Assembly (NCBI RefSeq): GCF_965227785.1
Contig: NZ_OZ245785.1
Coordinates: 2,604,001 to 2,668,000, forward strand
Length of the DNA stretch: 64,000 bases
Origin: Gracilimonas sp965227785
GTDB lineage: Bacteria > Bacteroidota > Rhodothermia > Balneolales > Balneolaceae
Direction: 5' to 3'
Part shown: piece by piece, positions 7,963-16,487 of the stretch
Layout: each line of letters opens with the position of its first letter
Numbering within the stretch: the first letter of the stretch is position 1
Notes under the pieces: generated by a model
What the model was told of the DNA's origin: nothing
The model's input: only the letters and a program-made list of their open reading frames with translations
Databases searched by the model: none
Translations under genes and position numbers: made by a program

Positions 7963-10959
7963 ATGCACGTCGTCCCCAAAAGCAGCCTTCTTACTTTTCT
8001 TATTACATTAATTCTGGTGAATGTGCTCCCCGCACAAGATATACCGTCACCATCCACCCAATTGTATGAAAGAGGGATAAACCTATATGAGAATGGTTTC
8101 TTTGAAGAAGCTATTGAACGGTTTGAAGAGTTTAGCGCGGCCTATCCTAACCATGAAATGCGCATTTCATCGGACTATTATCTGGTGAGAGCTAAAACCG
8201 GGGTCGATTCTTCAGGTATAGAAACCTACTACAAGCAGTTTGTTCAAGAGTACCCGGGAAGTGATTTATCTGAGAAACTGCTTAAAGATCTGGGCCATCG
8301 TTTCACGGAACATGGCCGCTATGAAGAAGCCATTGTTTATTATCAACAGGCTATAAAATCTTGGATGAAGGGCACCGAATCTGCAAAAACGAAATATTGG
8401 ATAGCAGAAGCGGCGGCTGAAAACGAAGATTATGCTGATTCCCGTGTTTACTTTATGGAACTGGCCAATGACTTTCCGGATTCTGAATGGGCTCCAAAAG
8501 CATTATATGCACGCGGAAGGCTTTACCTATCACAACAGCAGTATAATGCGGCCTCTATTGCGTTTGAAGTACTCAAAGAGCGATACCCCAATAAGGAGAT
8601 AACCCGTAGTGTGGGAACTGCATTGGGTGAGTCATACTACATGCAGGGGAAATATGAAGAAGCCATAGAAGCGTTAAACAGTACGTTGCCTTACCTGGAA
8701 GGGGAGTCCCAGCAGAAAGCCGTATTCCTGATTGCGGAAAGCCAGAACTACCTGGGGCAATATGACGCAGCTTCAAAGTCATATCTGCGCTATATCAATA
8801 TGACGAAAGGCACCCCACAGGAACGTATCGCTCACTACGGATTGGGTTGGGTGTATAACAAACAGGAAATTTTTCACTGGGCTGCAGAATCGTTTGGAAA
8901 AGCGGCTGTTGGTGATGACGAAATTGCCCGAAAGGCTCAATACTACAAAGCGGTGAATGAAAAGCTGGGTGGTCAGTACCGTAAGTCCATTAATTCATTC
9001 CGTGAGTTTGGAGAGCGTTATAAAACCGGGCTTTGGGTTGAAAGAGCGTATTATGAATGGTCGGTATCGGCTTTTCAGGCTTCGCTTTATGGAGAATCCA
9101 TTGAAGTATTATTAGATCTGGTTCGAAGTGATGTTGAGCTTGAAGAACCGGCAAAAATCTACACCATGTTGGGTGAAGCCTTTTTTGCTAATGCAGAGTA
9201 CACGCGCGCCATTCAGGCTTTTGAAGAAGCAGAAAAAGTGGGTGATATCGACCCCGCGCTGAAGCGACAAGCACGTTTCCAGAAGGCATGGATTTTATAT
9301 AGAAATCAAGCCTATGAACAGGCACAACCTATATTCGAATCGGTTTATGCAGAAACACCCGATTCCGAGGTAGGAAGGGAGGCATTGTTTTGGAGTGCTG
9401 ACAGTTATTACAAAATGAATCAGTTTAGCAGTGCAGCTCAACGCTTCCGAATGTACACTGAAAATTATCCGGAAAATGAAATGACCGGTCCCGCTCTTTA
9501 TTCACTGGGCTGGAGCTATTTTGAAATGGGTCAATATGAGAATGCGGTAGGTCCGCTGGAAGATTTCCTGGAAAATTATGAAAAGCCGGAAACGGCTTTG
9601 TTTCCATATGATACTGATACCCAACTTCGTATTGGTGATGCCTATTATGCCCTGGGTCAGTACCGGCAGGCAATTGCCAGTTACAATGAGGCGATTGGGG
9701 CCGAGCCGGGTGGCGATTACGCCATGTTCCAGATTGCAAACAGTTATTACCGGGCAGGGCGAACCTTTGAGGCAGTTTCAAACTTCCGGAAAACGTTGAG
9801 AATTTATCCTTTCAGCAGATTGAGGGAACAGGCGCAATATAATGTCGCCTACATCTACCTGAATACGAACAATTACTCACAAGCGGTTGAGGAATTTCAA
9901 ACGGTAATTAATAAATATCCGGGAACCGATTGGGCGGCTCGTTCACAATATAATATCGGGGATGCGTACTATAATGCAGGTGAATACGAGCGGGCTATTG
10001 CAGCTTATCAGAACGTATTGGATGAATATCCGAGAAGCAGTTATATCATTGAGGCGATTAACGGCATTCAATATGCTCAGCTTTCTGCCGGAAGATCTGA
10101 CAGCAGTTCTGTGATTTTAGAGGAATTTCTGAGCGATAACCCAACCAGTTCTACCGCCGATCAGCTAAGATACCGACAGGCATTGAACGTGTTTCAGTCG
10201 GGCGATTATGAAAATGCGATAAAAGAATTCAGACAGTATCTGAGGGTTACAAATTCAGAACGACTGATGCCTGAAGCCTACTCAAATCTTGGAGAAGCGT
10301 ACCGTCAGCTGGATCAAATTGATAACGCCATTAATGCCTATCAAACCATTGTGGATGAATTTCCGAATGATGATTTAGCATCTTCTGCACTGACCTCTTT
10401 GGGGACATTAAATTTTGAACGCGGTAAGTATGACCTTTCTCATGGTAATTACGCCCAGCTTTTGGAGTCTGCTCCACGATTCAGGCAGGAAGCTTATGTA
10501 GGAATGGGGAATGCCAGTTTGGCTCAGAACAACATTGATCAGGCGAAGCAAGAGTATGAGTCGGCACTGCAGGTAAATGCGAACAACGAAGCTGCCAAAG
10601 TAGGGCTGGGCAAAGTAGCGCTGGCAAATGATAACTATGACGAAGCCCGCAATTTGCTATTCCCTATCGCTGAGAGAAGTACTACTGAAATTGGGGCGGA
10701 GGCACAATTTTATCTCGGTAAAATTCTTCAGGAGCAAAATGAATTCAACACAGCAATTGAAGAATATGCCAAAGTGAAAGTCCTTTTTGAGGCTTTTGAC
10801 TACTGGGTATCCGAATCGATGTATGCTACCGCTGAGTGCCATATCCGCTTGGGGAACCGGGGAGAAGCGATGACTGTCCTGAATTCAATAATCAGTAATT
10901 ATCCCGGTACCGATGCTGAGCAAAAAGCACGAAGATTGCTAAGCCAAACAGATTCATGA
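7963..10959 (+). CDS. Exported tetratricopeptide-repeat protein
   Basis: There are 998 residues. A signal peptide occupies about residues 1-25 (hydrophobic run SLLTFLITLILVNVLPA). The rest is almost wholly TPR units of ~34-37 residues, with repeated words such as YEEAIEALN, YRQAIASYNEAIG, YSQAVEEFQTVINKYPGT and YERAIAAYQNVLDEYP. These are the BamD/YbgF-like TPR_6 type, found in periplasmic or outer-membrane-linked scaffolds in Bacteroidota. No catalytic domain. The stop overlaps the aroA start by four bases (ATGA), so translation of aroA may be coupled to it. Probably an envelope scaffold; partners unknown. Confidence 0.88.
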   Translation: MHVVPKSSLLTFLITLILVNVLPAQDIPSPSTQLYERGINLYENGFFEEAIERFEEFSAAYPNHEMRISSDYYLVRAKTGVDSSGIETYYKQFVQEYPGSDLSEKLLKDLGHRFTEHGRYEEAIVYYQQAIKSWMKGTESAKTKYWIAEAAAENEDYADSRVYFMELANDFPDSEWAPKALYARGRLYLSQQQYNAASIAFEVLKERYPNKEITRSVGTALGESYYMQGKYEEAIEALNSTLPYLEGESQQKAVFLIAESQNYLGQYDAASKSYLRYINMTKGTPQERIAHYGLGWVYNKQEIFHWAAESFGKAAVGDDEIARKAQYYKAVNEKLGGQYRKSINSFREFGERYKTGLWVERAYYEWSVSAFQASLYGESIEVLLDLVRSDVELEEPAKIYTMLGEAFFANAEYTRAIQAFEEAEKVGDIDPALKRQARFQKAWILYRNQAYEQAQPIFESVYAETPDSEVGREALFWSADSYYKMNQFSSAAQRFRMYTENYPENEMTGPALYSLGWSYFEMGQYENAVGPLEDFLENYEKPETALFPYDTDTQLRIGDAYYALGQYRQAIASYNEAIGAEPGGDYAMFQIANSYYRAGRTFEAVSNFRKTLRIYPFSRLREQAQYNVAYIYLNTNNYSQAVEEFQTVINKYPGTDWAARSQYNIGDAYYNAGEYERAIAAYQNVLDEYPRSSYIIEAINGIQYAQLSAGRSDSSSVILEEFLSDNPTSSTADQLRYRQALNVFQSGDYENAIKEFRQYLRVTNSERLMPEAYSNLGEAYRQLDQIDNAINAYQTIVDEFPNDDLASSALTSLGTLNFERGKYDLSHGNYAQLLESAPRFRQEAYVGMGNASLAQNNIDQAKQEYESALQVNANNEAAKVGLGKVALANDNYDEARNLLFPIAERSTTEIGAEAQFYLGKILQEQNEFNTAIEEYAKVKVLFEAFDYWVSESMYATAECHIRLGNRGEAMTVLNSIISNYPGTDAEQKARRLLSQTDS

Positions 10960-12245
10960 TAAAAAAAATTACTCCGGCTTCATCTTTAAAAGGTGAACTT
11001 ACACTCCCTCCTGATAAGTCAATCTCACAACGTGCTGCCATTTTCTCGTTACTGCATGATGGCATTTCAGAAGTAAAAAACTATTCTACAGCCCAGGACC
11101 CACAAAGTACATTAAGTTGTGTACAGCAACTTGGGGCCGAAGTAAAAAGGGAAAAAGGCGCCCTGATTATAAAGGGAACCGGAAGGAAGGGCATCAAAAC
11201 TCCAGATAAAGATCTTGATTGCGGAAATTCAGGTACAGCCATGCGCTTGCTTTCGGGAGTATTGGTTGGAGCCAAAATTTCAGCGAAGTTGGTAGGGGAT
11301 GAATCTCTTTGTGGGCGCACGATGACAAGGATTATCAGTCCGCTGGAGAAAATGGGGGCACACATTCTTGCACGTAATAGCGCTTATGCACCCCTTTTTA
11401 TTAACAGGTATGAACCGTTGAAGCCGCTACAGTTTGAACTTCCCATTCCAAGCGCCCAGCTAAAGTCATGTGTGTTGCTGGCCGGTTTATTCGGGGAAGA
11501 GTTAACTCAGGTTATTGAGATTTTGCCAAGTCGTGATCATACCGAGCGGTTACTTAACCTCAACCAAAAAATAGTTCAGGGTCGTAAAATTATTTCGGCG
11601 AGTTTGGCGGATGAGATTCCCAATCAAAGCTACACGATCCCCGGGGATTTTTCAGCTGCGGCCTTTTGGCTGGTTGCCGGCGCCATTCAAAAAGATGCCG
11701 AGATTAAGATTGATAATGTGGGGCTGAACCCAACCCGAAATGCTCTGTTGGATATTCTAAATGAGATGGGCGCTGACATCACCATAGAAAATGAACGTAT
11801 GGAAGGAGCTGAACCGGCCGGTGATATCGTGGTGAAAGGATCTGATTTGAAAGCGACAGAGATCGATCCTATGATGATCCCCAATTGCATTGATGAACTG
11901 CCCATACTTTCAGTGGCCATGCTTTTTGCAGAGGGTACATCTGTAATATCCGGAGCAGAAGAACTTCGCCACAAAGAAACGGACCGCATCATGGCCATGT
12001 CGAAAATGCTGAAAGTTGTTGGGGCGGATTTTGAAGAGAAAGAAGATGGTTTGATCATTCATGGCGATCCCGATTTTAGATTTAATTCTGCCGAGTTTGA
12101 ATCATTTCACGATCATCGTATTGCGATGGCTGCTGCTGTTCTTTCACTAAATGGAACCGGAGAGAGTTTGATCAATGATGCCGAATCGGCGGCCGTATCC
12201 TATCCCGGCTTTTGGGAAGATCTTAGTGATATAGTGATAAAGTGA
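10956..12245 (+). CDS. aroA: 3-phosphoshikimate 1-carboxyvinyltransferase (EPSP synthase)
   Basis: This enzyme joins shikimate-3-phosphate and phosphoenolpyruvate in the sixth step of the shikimate pathway, in the cytosol. The 429 residues match the family length. Seen motifs: DKSISQRAAI (residues 18-27), DCGNSGTAMRLLSG (PEP and substrate site), LCGRTMTRIISPLEKMGA, IDELPILSVAMLFAEG, RHKETDRI and FHDHRIAMA. No other aro genes are adjacent; it is the last gene of the plus-strand run that begins at 3262. The last codons (LSDIVIK, then stop) are encoded by GTGATA-type repeat sequence that continues past the stop, so the extreme C-terminus seems repeat-derived. Confidence 0.96.
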   Translation: MIKKITPASSLKGELTLPPDKSISQRAAIFSLLHDGISEVKNYSTAQDPQSTLSCVQQLGAEVKREKGALIIKGTGRKGIKTPDKDLDCGNSGTAMRLLSGVLVGAKISAKLVGDESLCGRTMTRIISPLEKMGAHILARNSAYAPLFINRYEPLKPLQFELPIPSAQLKSCVLLAGLFGEELTQVIEILPSRDHTERLLNLNQKIVQGRKIISASLADEIPNQSYTIPGDFSAAAFWLVAGAIQKDAEIKIDNVGLNPTRNALLDILNEMGADITIENERMEGAEPAGDIVVKGSDLKATEIDPMMIPNCIDELPILSVAMLFAEGTSVISGAEELRHKETDRIMAMSKMLKVVGADFEEKEDGLIIHGDPDFRFNSAEFESFHDHRIAMAAAVLSLNGTGESLINDAESAAVSYPGFWEDLSDIVIK

Positions 12246-12381
12246 TGAGTGATATGGTGGCGGGGTATGTCAAGCAGGAGGGTAAGTTCAAGCGCAGAGG
12301 TTTTATTTTTCTTAGCTGATCTAAGGTAAGTTAAGTAATCACCCAATCACTTTATCACCATATCACCTTTTCACTCATCAC
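12228..12381. repeat. GTGATA-type palindromic repeat after aroA
   Basis: Short units such as GTGATA and GTGATG begin inside the last codons of aroA and continue past the stop. The left arm GTGATGAGTGATATGGTG (12242-12259) is matched by the inverted arm at 12356-12381, which contains CACCATATCACC and CACTCATCAC. A smaller inverted pair, CTTAG/CTAAG, sits between them at 12311-12325. Related copies flank hsp20/dnaK (12919-12998) and follow the methyltransferase (38014-38096). The function is unknown; strong secondary structure at the aroA 3' end is expected. Confidence 0.7.
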
Positions 12382-12383
12382 TC

Positions 12384-12410
12384 CTGACAATACGTCCGTC
12401 AATACGTCAG
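12384..12410 (+). promoter_or_regulatory. Candidate activator site upstream of hsp20
   Basis: The nine bases CAATACGTC occur twice, at 12388-12396 and 12400-12408, twelve bases apart. The block is bounded by CTGAC and GTCAG as an inverted pair. Its centre lies about 60 bases before the transcription start predicted from the adjacent GG-N10-GC element. A sigma-54 promoter needs an upstream enhancer-binding protein, so this is a reasonable candidate operator. The binding protein is not identified. Confidence 0.45.
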
Positions 12411-12431
12411 TTTTCCCACCGCCTTTCCTGA

Positions 12432-12448
12432 TTGGCATTGCTATTGCT
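12432..12448 (+). promoter_or_regulatory. Probable sigma-54 (-24/-12) promoter of hsp20
   Basis: TTGGCATTGCTATTGCT has GG at 12434-12435 and GC at 12446-12447 with exactly ten bases between, the invariant spacing of RpoN promoters. The flanks TTGGCA and TTGCT also fit the consensus. Transcription would start near 12459, leaving a ~25-base leader before the hsp20 ATG at 12484. This is a pattern match; an rpoN gene is not in the window. Confidence 0.6.
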
Positions 12449-12483
12449 TACTTAGGGATGAACAAGAACAAATCGGCAAGCAC

Positions 12484-12918
12484 ATGGGAGATTTTACAGA
12501 ATTTGGTATCGAAATTGAGAGACATCTCTCAAAGCTGGGCAAAGATATTCAGCAATTTGTAGAGAAAGTTGTGCCGCTGGCCAATGAAGACAAAGATTTT
12601 GCTCCTGACTGCGATATTGTAGAGAGTGAAGAAGAATTTAAAATTCTGCTGGATCTTCCGGGACTGTCCAAAAAAGAAATTGGAATCTCCCTTAAGAATA
12701 ATGTGCTGACGGTTAAAGGCGAACGTGAGATCATCGCCGGAGATGGTGAAGAATTCAAGCGACAGGAACGACGTCGCGGGGCATTTGCCCGGGCATTTGC
12801 GGTACCGCAAAATGTGAATGCGGCCGAAGTGTCAGCCAGTTTCAGAAACGGTGTTTTGACGATCGCCATGCCTAAATCGGAGGCGTTAAAGGATTCACAA
12901 TCCATACCGGTTAAATAG
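12484..12918 (+). CDS. Small heat-shock protein, Hsp20/alpha-crystallin family
   Basis: An ATP-independent holdase chaperone of 144 residues. The alpha-crystallin domain spans about residues 45-135: PDCDIVESEEEFKILLDLPG, then NVLTVKGERE, then the typical ending FRNGVLTIAMPKSE. The C-terminal tail carries a SIPVK motif (an I-x-V variant), which in the family docks neighbouring subunits. It lies directly upstream of dnaK on the same strand, a logical stress-protein pairing, with a palindromic repeat between. A sigma-54-type promoter and a candidate operator lie just upstream. The start ATG follows an AGCAC leader with no obvious Shine-Dalgarno, as is usual in this group. Confidence 0.95.
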   Translation: MGDFTEFGIEIERHLSKLGKDIQQFVEKVVPLANEDKDFAPDCDIVESEEEFKILLDLPGLSKKEIGISLKNNVLTVKGEREIIAGDGEEFKRQERRRGAFARAFAVPQNVNAAEVSASFRNGVLTIAMPKSEALKDSQSIPVK

Positions 12919-12998
12919 GAGTGAAATGGTGATAAGTGATAAAGTAAACCAGAAATTAAAATTCAGCTTACTTCATCACTCGTCACTTTATCACCAAT
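12919..12998. repeat. GTGATA-type palindromic repeat between hsp20 and dnaK
   Basis: The left arm GGTGATAAGTGATAAAGTAA (12928-12947) is matched by the inverted arm at 12968-12995, which holds TTACTTCATCACTCGTCAC and TTTATCACC. It starts directly after the hsp20 stop. It is the same family as 12228-12381 and 38014-38096. It could attenuate read-through from hsp20 into dnaK, but no U-tract follows the right arm. Confidence 0.7.
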
Positions 12999-13041
12999 AA
13001 AGAATATTAAATCAAACAAATAAAACTCAGATTTTAGACCA

Positions 13042-14985
13042 ATGGGAAAAATCATAGGAATTGACTTAGGAACTACCAATTCGTGCGTAGCCGTAATGGA
13101 AGGCAACGAGCCGGTTGTGATTCAGAACAGTGAGGGTGGGCGAACTACTCCTTCTGTTGTTGCTTTCACTAAAGATGGTGAGCGACTGGTTGGAGCGCCT
13201 GCAAAACGCCAGGCCATCACAAACCCGGATAAGACCGTTGCTTCCGTAAAACGCTTTATGGGGCGCATGTTCGACGAGGTTAAAGATGAGACCAAGCAGG
13301 TTAACTACAAAATTGTGAAAGGCGATGACAACACGGCACGTGTTGAAATTGAAGATCGTAAGTATGCACCACAGGAAATATCAGCGATGGTGCTTCAAAA
13401 AATGAAGCAAACTGCTGAAGAGTATCTGGGCGAAAAAGTTACAGAAGCTGTAATTACAGTACCTGCTTACTTTAACGACGCGCAGCGAAAGGCTACTCAG
13501 GAAGCCGGAAAAATTGCCGGATTGGAAGTTAAACGAATTATAAATGAGCCAACAGCCGCTTCTCTGGCTTATGGACTGGACAAAAAAGATGACGACCAAA
13601 CCATCGTAGTATATGACCTCGGTGGCGGTACTTTTGATGTGTCTATCCTGGAATTAGGTGATGGCGTATTTGAAGTGAAGTCGACCAATGGTGACACCCA
13701 TCTTGGTGGCGACGATTTTGATCAGCGTATCATCGATTTCCTGGCTGATGAGTTTAAGAAAGATGAAGGTATAGACCTTCGAAAAGACCCAATGGCTATG
13801 CAGCGGTTGAAAGATGCTGCCGAGAAAGCCAAAGTTGAACTTTCAAGCTCTCAGAAAACCAACATCAACCTGCCATTTGTAACGGCAACTGATTCTGGAC
13901 CAAAACACCTGAACATTGACCTGAGCCGTGCCAAGTTTGAGCAGCTGGCTGATGATCTGATTAAGCGCTCCATCGACCCATGCAAAAAAGCACTGGACGA
14001 TGCCGGCTTTACCAAAAATGATATCGACCAGGTAATTCTGGTGGGTGGCTCAACCCGAATTCCAAAAATTCAGGAAGCTGTTAAAGAATTCTTTGGTAAA
14101 GACCCAAGCAAAGGAGTAAATCCTGACGAAGTAGTTGCAGTTGGTGCTGCTATTCAGGGTGGTGTGATGTCGGGTGATGTGGAAGACGTTGTTCTTCTTG
14201 ATGTAACCCCTCTGACACTTGGTATTGAGACCCTGGGTGGAGTTATGACACCTCTTATTGAAGCAAACAGCACAATTCCAACCAGTAAGTCACAGACATT
14301 CTCTACTGCAGCGGCTAATCAGTCGAGCGTAGAAATTCATGTATTGCAGGGTGAACGTGCCAAAGCTCAGGACAACCGAACGCTGGGTCGTTTCCATTTA
14401 GATGGAATACCACCGGCGCCACGCGGAGTTCCGCAAATCGAGGTTTCCTTTGATATGGATGCCAACGGTGTGCTGAACATCAAGGCTCAGGACAAAGGAA
14501 CCGGTAAAGAGCAAAGTATTCGCATCGAATCTTCTTCAGGACTGTCTGACGAGGAAATCGAAAAAATGAAAAAAGCTGCCGAAGAACACGCTGAAGAAGA
14601 CAAGAAGATTAAAGAGCGTGTTGAGAAGCTGAACGAGGCCGACAGCCTGGTATTCTCTACCCGCAAGCAGCTTGACGAATACGGCGACAAGATCTCCGAT
14701 GACAACAAGAAAGCCATCGAAGATGCTCTTGAGACTCTTGAAAAAGCACACAAAGAAGAAAACATGGACGAGATTGATTCAGCTATTGAAGCTGTGAATC
14801 AGGCTTGGTCCGGTGCTTCTGAAGAAATCTATAAAGCTACTCAGGAAGAAGCTGCTGCTGCAGGCGCAGCCGGAGGACCAACTCCGGGTGCTGACGGTAC
14901 ATCCGCTTCCGAAGAAGAATCTGATGAAGGCGATGATGCCGTAGATGCAGATTACGAAGTAGTTGATGATGAAGATAAGAAGTAA
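13042..14985 (+). CDS. dnaK: Chaperone protein DnaK (Hsp70)
   Basis: A cytosolic ATP-dependent chaperone, 647 residues. All three Hsp70 signatures are visible: GIDLGTTNSC at the N-terminus, VYDLGGGTFDVS near residue 190, and VILVGGSTRIPKIQ near 335. The substrate-binding domain follows (DVTPLTLGIETLGG, then HVLQGER). The C-terminal lid is helical and ends in an acidic tail (DADYEVVDDEDKK) with Ala/Gly-rich linker. No grpE or dnaJ is adjacent; hsp20 lies 123 bases upstream. A strong intrinsic terminator follows at 15020. Codon choice looks highly biased, as expected for an abundant protein. Confidence 0.98.
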   Translation: MGKIIGIDLGTTNSCVAVMEGNEPVVIQNSEGGRTTPSVVAFTKDGERLVGAPAKRQAITNPDKTVASVKRFMGRMFDEVKDETKQVNYKIVKGDDNTARVEIEDRKYAPQEISAMVLQKMKQTAEEYLGEKVTEAVITVPAYFNDAQRKATQEAGKIAGLEVKRIINEPTAASLAYGLDKKDDDQTIVVYDLGGGTFDVSILELGDGVFEVKSTNGDTHLGGDDFDQRIIDFLADEFKKDEGIDLRKDPMAMQRLKDAAEKAKVELSSSQKTNINLPFVTATDSGPKHLNIDLSRAKFEQLADDLIKRSIDPCKKALDDAGFTKNDIDQVILVGGSTRIPKIQEAVKEFFGKDPSKGVNPDEVVAVGAAIQGGVMSGDVEDVVLLDVTPLTLGIETLGGVMTPLIEANSTIPTSKSQTFSTAAANQSSVEIHVLQGERAKAQDNRTLGRFHLDGIPPAPRGVPQIEVSFDMDANGVLNIKAQDKGTGKEQSIRIESSSGLSDEEIEKMKKAAEEHAEEDKKIKERVEKLNEADSLVFSTRKQLDEYGDKISDDNKKAIEDALETLEKAHKEENMDEIDSAIEAVNQAWSGASEEIYKATQEEAAAAGAAGGPTPGADGTSASEEESDEGDDAVDADYEVVDDEDKK

Positions 14986-15019
14986 GTAACCTATAGCTCA
15001 CTTACTCAGAGACAAAATT

Positions 15020-15060
15020 AACCCCTTACACAAACTTTTGTGTGAGGGGTTTTTTGTTTT
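15020..15060 (+). terminator. Intrinsic terminator after dnaK
   Basis: The stem AACCCCTTACACAA pairs with TTGTGTGAGGGGTT over a short loop and is followed by a T-rich tract (TTTTTTGTTTT). It lies 35 bases after the dnaK stop, so it closes the hsp20-dnaK unit. Confidence 0.92.
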
Positions 15061-15131
15061 GTGGAAGTATTTTTCTATTTAAAAAACTGGTAAGTTATTA
15101 TATTCTTTGGAGTAATCTTTAAGGGACTATT

Positions 15132-16073
15132 ATGAGTTACCGTCTTATATGTTTTATGCTTTTCCTTTTTTCGGGCTTAGTTATAAGCTGCGATACACCG
15201 TCTTCTGTAGAAGAGAAAAAAACACAAGCTATTGAAATTTTATCGACCGAGGTACGGTACTTAAAGACCAGGTCGGTGAATTTATTTACGACCTTCAGCA
15301 TTAATGAACCTTATTACTCAAATTATTCACAGTTTAATTCAAGCGTTGGGTACCAATTATTTATTTCTTTAGACAGTTTGCCGGATGAAACAAATAATAT
15401 CGAGTTTGCTGATGCAACAGATATGGAGGGCTTGGTTTACTACAATAAAGAAAAAAATGAAGGTATCATTAGTAATGTAATCTATGAACTGAGCCCCGGA
15501 ACAGAATATTTTTATCGCATTAAAACTCTATTCAAGCAGTATGGTGATAGTTTTGAAAAGTTTTCAGAATCAAAAAAATTCACTACAGAGGATCAGCTAT
15601 ATGAACAAGGCGGTATTGTGTTCTATGATAAAGGCGAATACTCGGATGGATGGAGGTATTTAGTTGCTGCACCACCAAACTGGTACAATGGGGAGGTTGA
15701 TCCCAAGGCAGAATGGGGTTGTAATTCAGTTTTAGTAGGTACTTATTCCGGAGAAAGTGGTTTGGGGAATACACGAGCTATAAATAATGCTGAGTGTGAT
15801 GATTCAGAAAATAGTAAACCAGCTTACAAACTAGCTCTGGAGCTGGAATTAAATGGGTTTGATGATTGGTATTTACCATCCATCAGGGAATTGAGGAAAC
15901 TATACCAGTTTAAAAACGGTGGGTTAGTAGGTGGTTTGGACAATGAAGCCTACTGGAGTTCCAATGAACATGCCGTTGATTCACTGAGAGCAATGATAAT
16001 GATTTCCTGGGGAGATGAGGATACTGATAGTAAAACGGGTGAACATCGTGTCAGACCAATCAGAAGGTATTAG
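15132..16073 (+). CDS. Predicted lipoprotein with DUF1566 (Lcl-type) C-terminal domain
   Basis: There are 313 residues. The N-terminal signal ends LFSGLVISC at residue ~20, a good lipobox. Residues ~30-150 look like one fibronectin-III-like beta domain (ELSPGTEYFYRIKTLF is a typical FN3 end). The C-terminal half is DUF1566/Lcl: GGIVFYDKGEYSDGWRYLVAAP, WYLPSIRELRKLY, YWSSNE and a final VRPIRRY. Lcl domains occur in secreted or surface proteins, some binding glycans or collagen. Base composition is lower in G+C than dnaK (21 of 60 in the line at 15361), which may point to separate ancestry. It stands alone between dnaK and tsaD. Confidence 0.82.
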   Translation: MSYRLICFMLFLFSGLVISCDTPSSVEEKKTQAIEILSTEVRYLKTRSVNLFTTFSINEPYYSNYSQFNSSVGYQLFISLDSLPDETNNIEFADATDMEGLVYYNKEKNEGIISNVIYELSPGTEYFYRIKTLFKQYGDSFEKFSESKKFTTEDQLYEQGGIVFYDKGEYSDGWRYLVAAPPNWYNGEVDPKAEWGCNSVLVGTYSGESGLGNTRAINNAECDDSENSKPAYKLALELELNGFDDWYLPSIRELRKLYQFKNGGLVGGLDNEAYWSSNEHAVDSLRAMIMISWGDEDTDSKTGEHRVRPIRRY

Positions 16074-16123
16074 TATAGCTGTAGATTAGAGTTCACAGAA
16101 AATTAAACTTAAAACAAGTTCTT

Positions 16124-16309
16124 ATGTTTAACGCAGTTGGTTCCTTAGCGTTCTTTATACCTGTAATTTTGTATGTGATTGTTCTGGGAACAATACTTTG
16201 GCTGGTAATGAGGTTGGTCAGATCAAACGAACGCATTGCCGATAATACAGATCGTATAGCCCGGGGCATTAAAGAGAGAAATCTCATCGAAAAAGAAAAA
16301 TTGAATTGA
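16124..16309 (+). CDS. Small single-pass membrane protein, unknown
   Basis: There are 61 residues: one strong membrane helix (SLAFFIPVILYVIVLGTILWLVM) followed by a charged amphipathic tail rich in Arg, Glu and Lys (RSNERIADNTDRIARGIKER). This layout is a common small-protein type in Bacteroidota and the reading frame is free of low-complexity artefacts, so I think it is real. It lies 50 bases downstream of the DUF1566 lipoprotein and may share its transcript. No family recognised. Confidence 0.6.
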   Translation: MFNAVGSLAFFIPVILYVIVLGTILWLVMRLVRSNERIADNTDRIARGIKERNLIEKEKLN

Positions 16310-16384
16310 TAAAATTCAACAAAAGCTATAATCATTCTGTCGGTAATCAGGGCCTGAAATGGGTTGATGATCTTACTTAGATCA

Positions 16385-16409
16385 GATTCCCGATCGAGTA
16401 CGGAATGAC
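16385..16409. repeat. Intergenic repeat relic (GATTCC...GGAATGAC type)
   Basis: GATTCCCGATCGAGTACGG with the following AATGAC is a variant of a short imperfect palindrome (ATTCC/GGAAT arms) commonly scattered between genes in marine bacteria. A related word, GATTCTTCGGG...CTCAGAATGAC, occurs at 23148-23177. It lies upstream of tsaD in a 178-base gap that otherwise shows nothing recognisable. Confidence 0.45.
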
Positions 16410-16487
16410 GACTAAGAGTCGATTAGCCTTTGACATCCGCGTGCCTTTTCTGATGTCTTTCATGCCCAACATTCCTATCTTTAGGAC

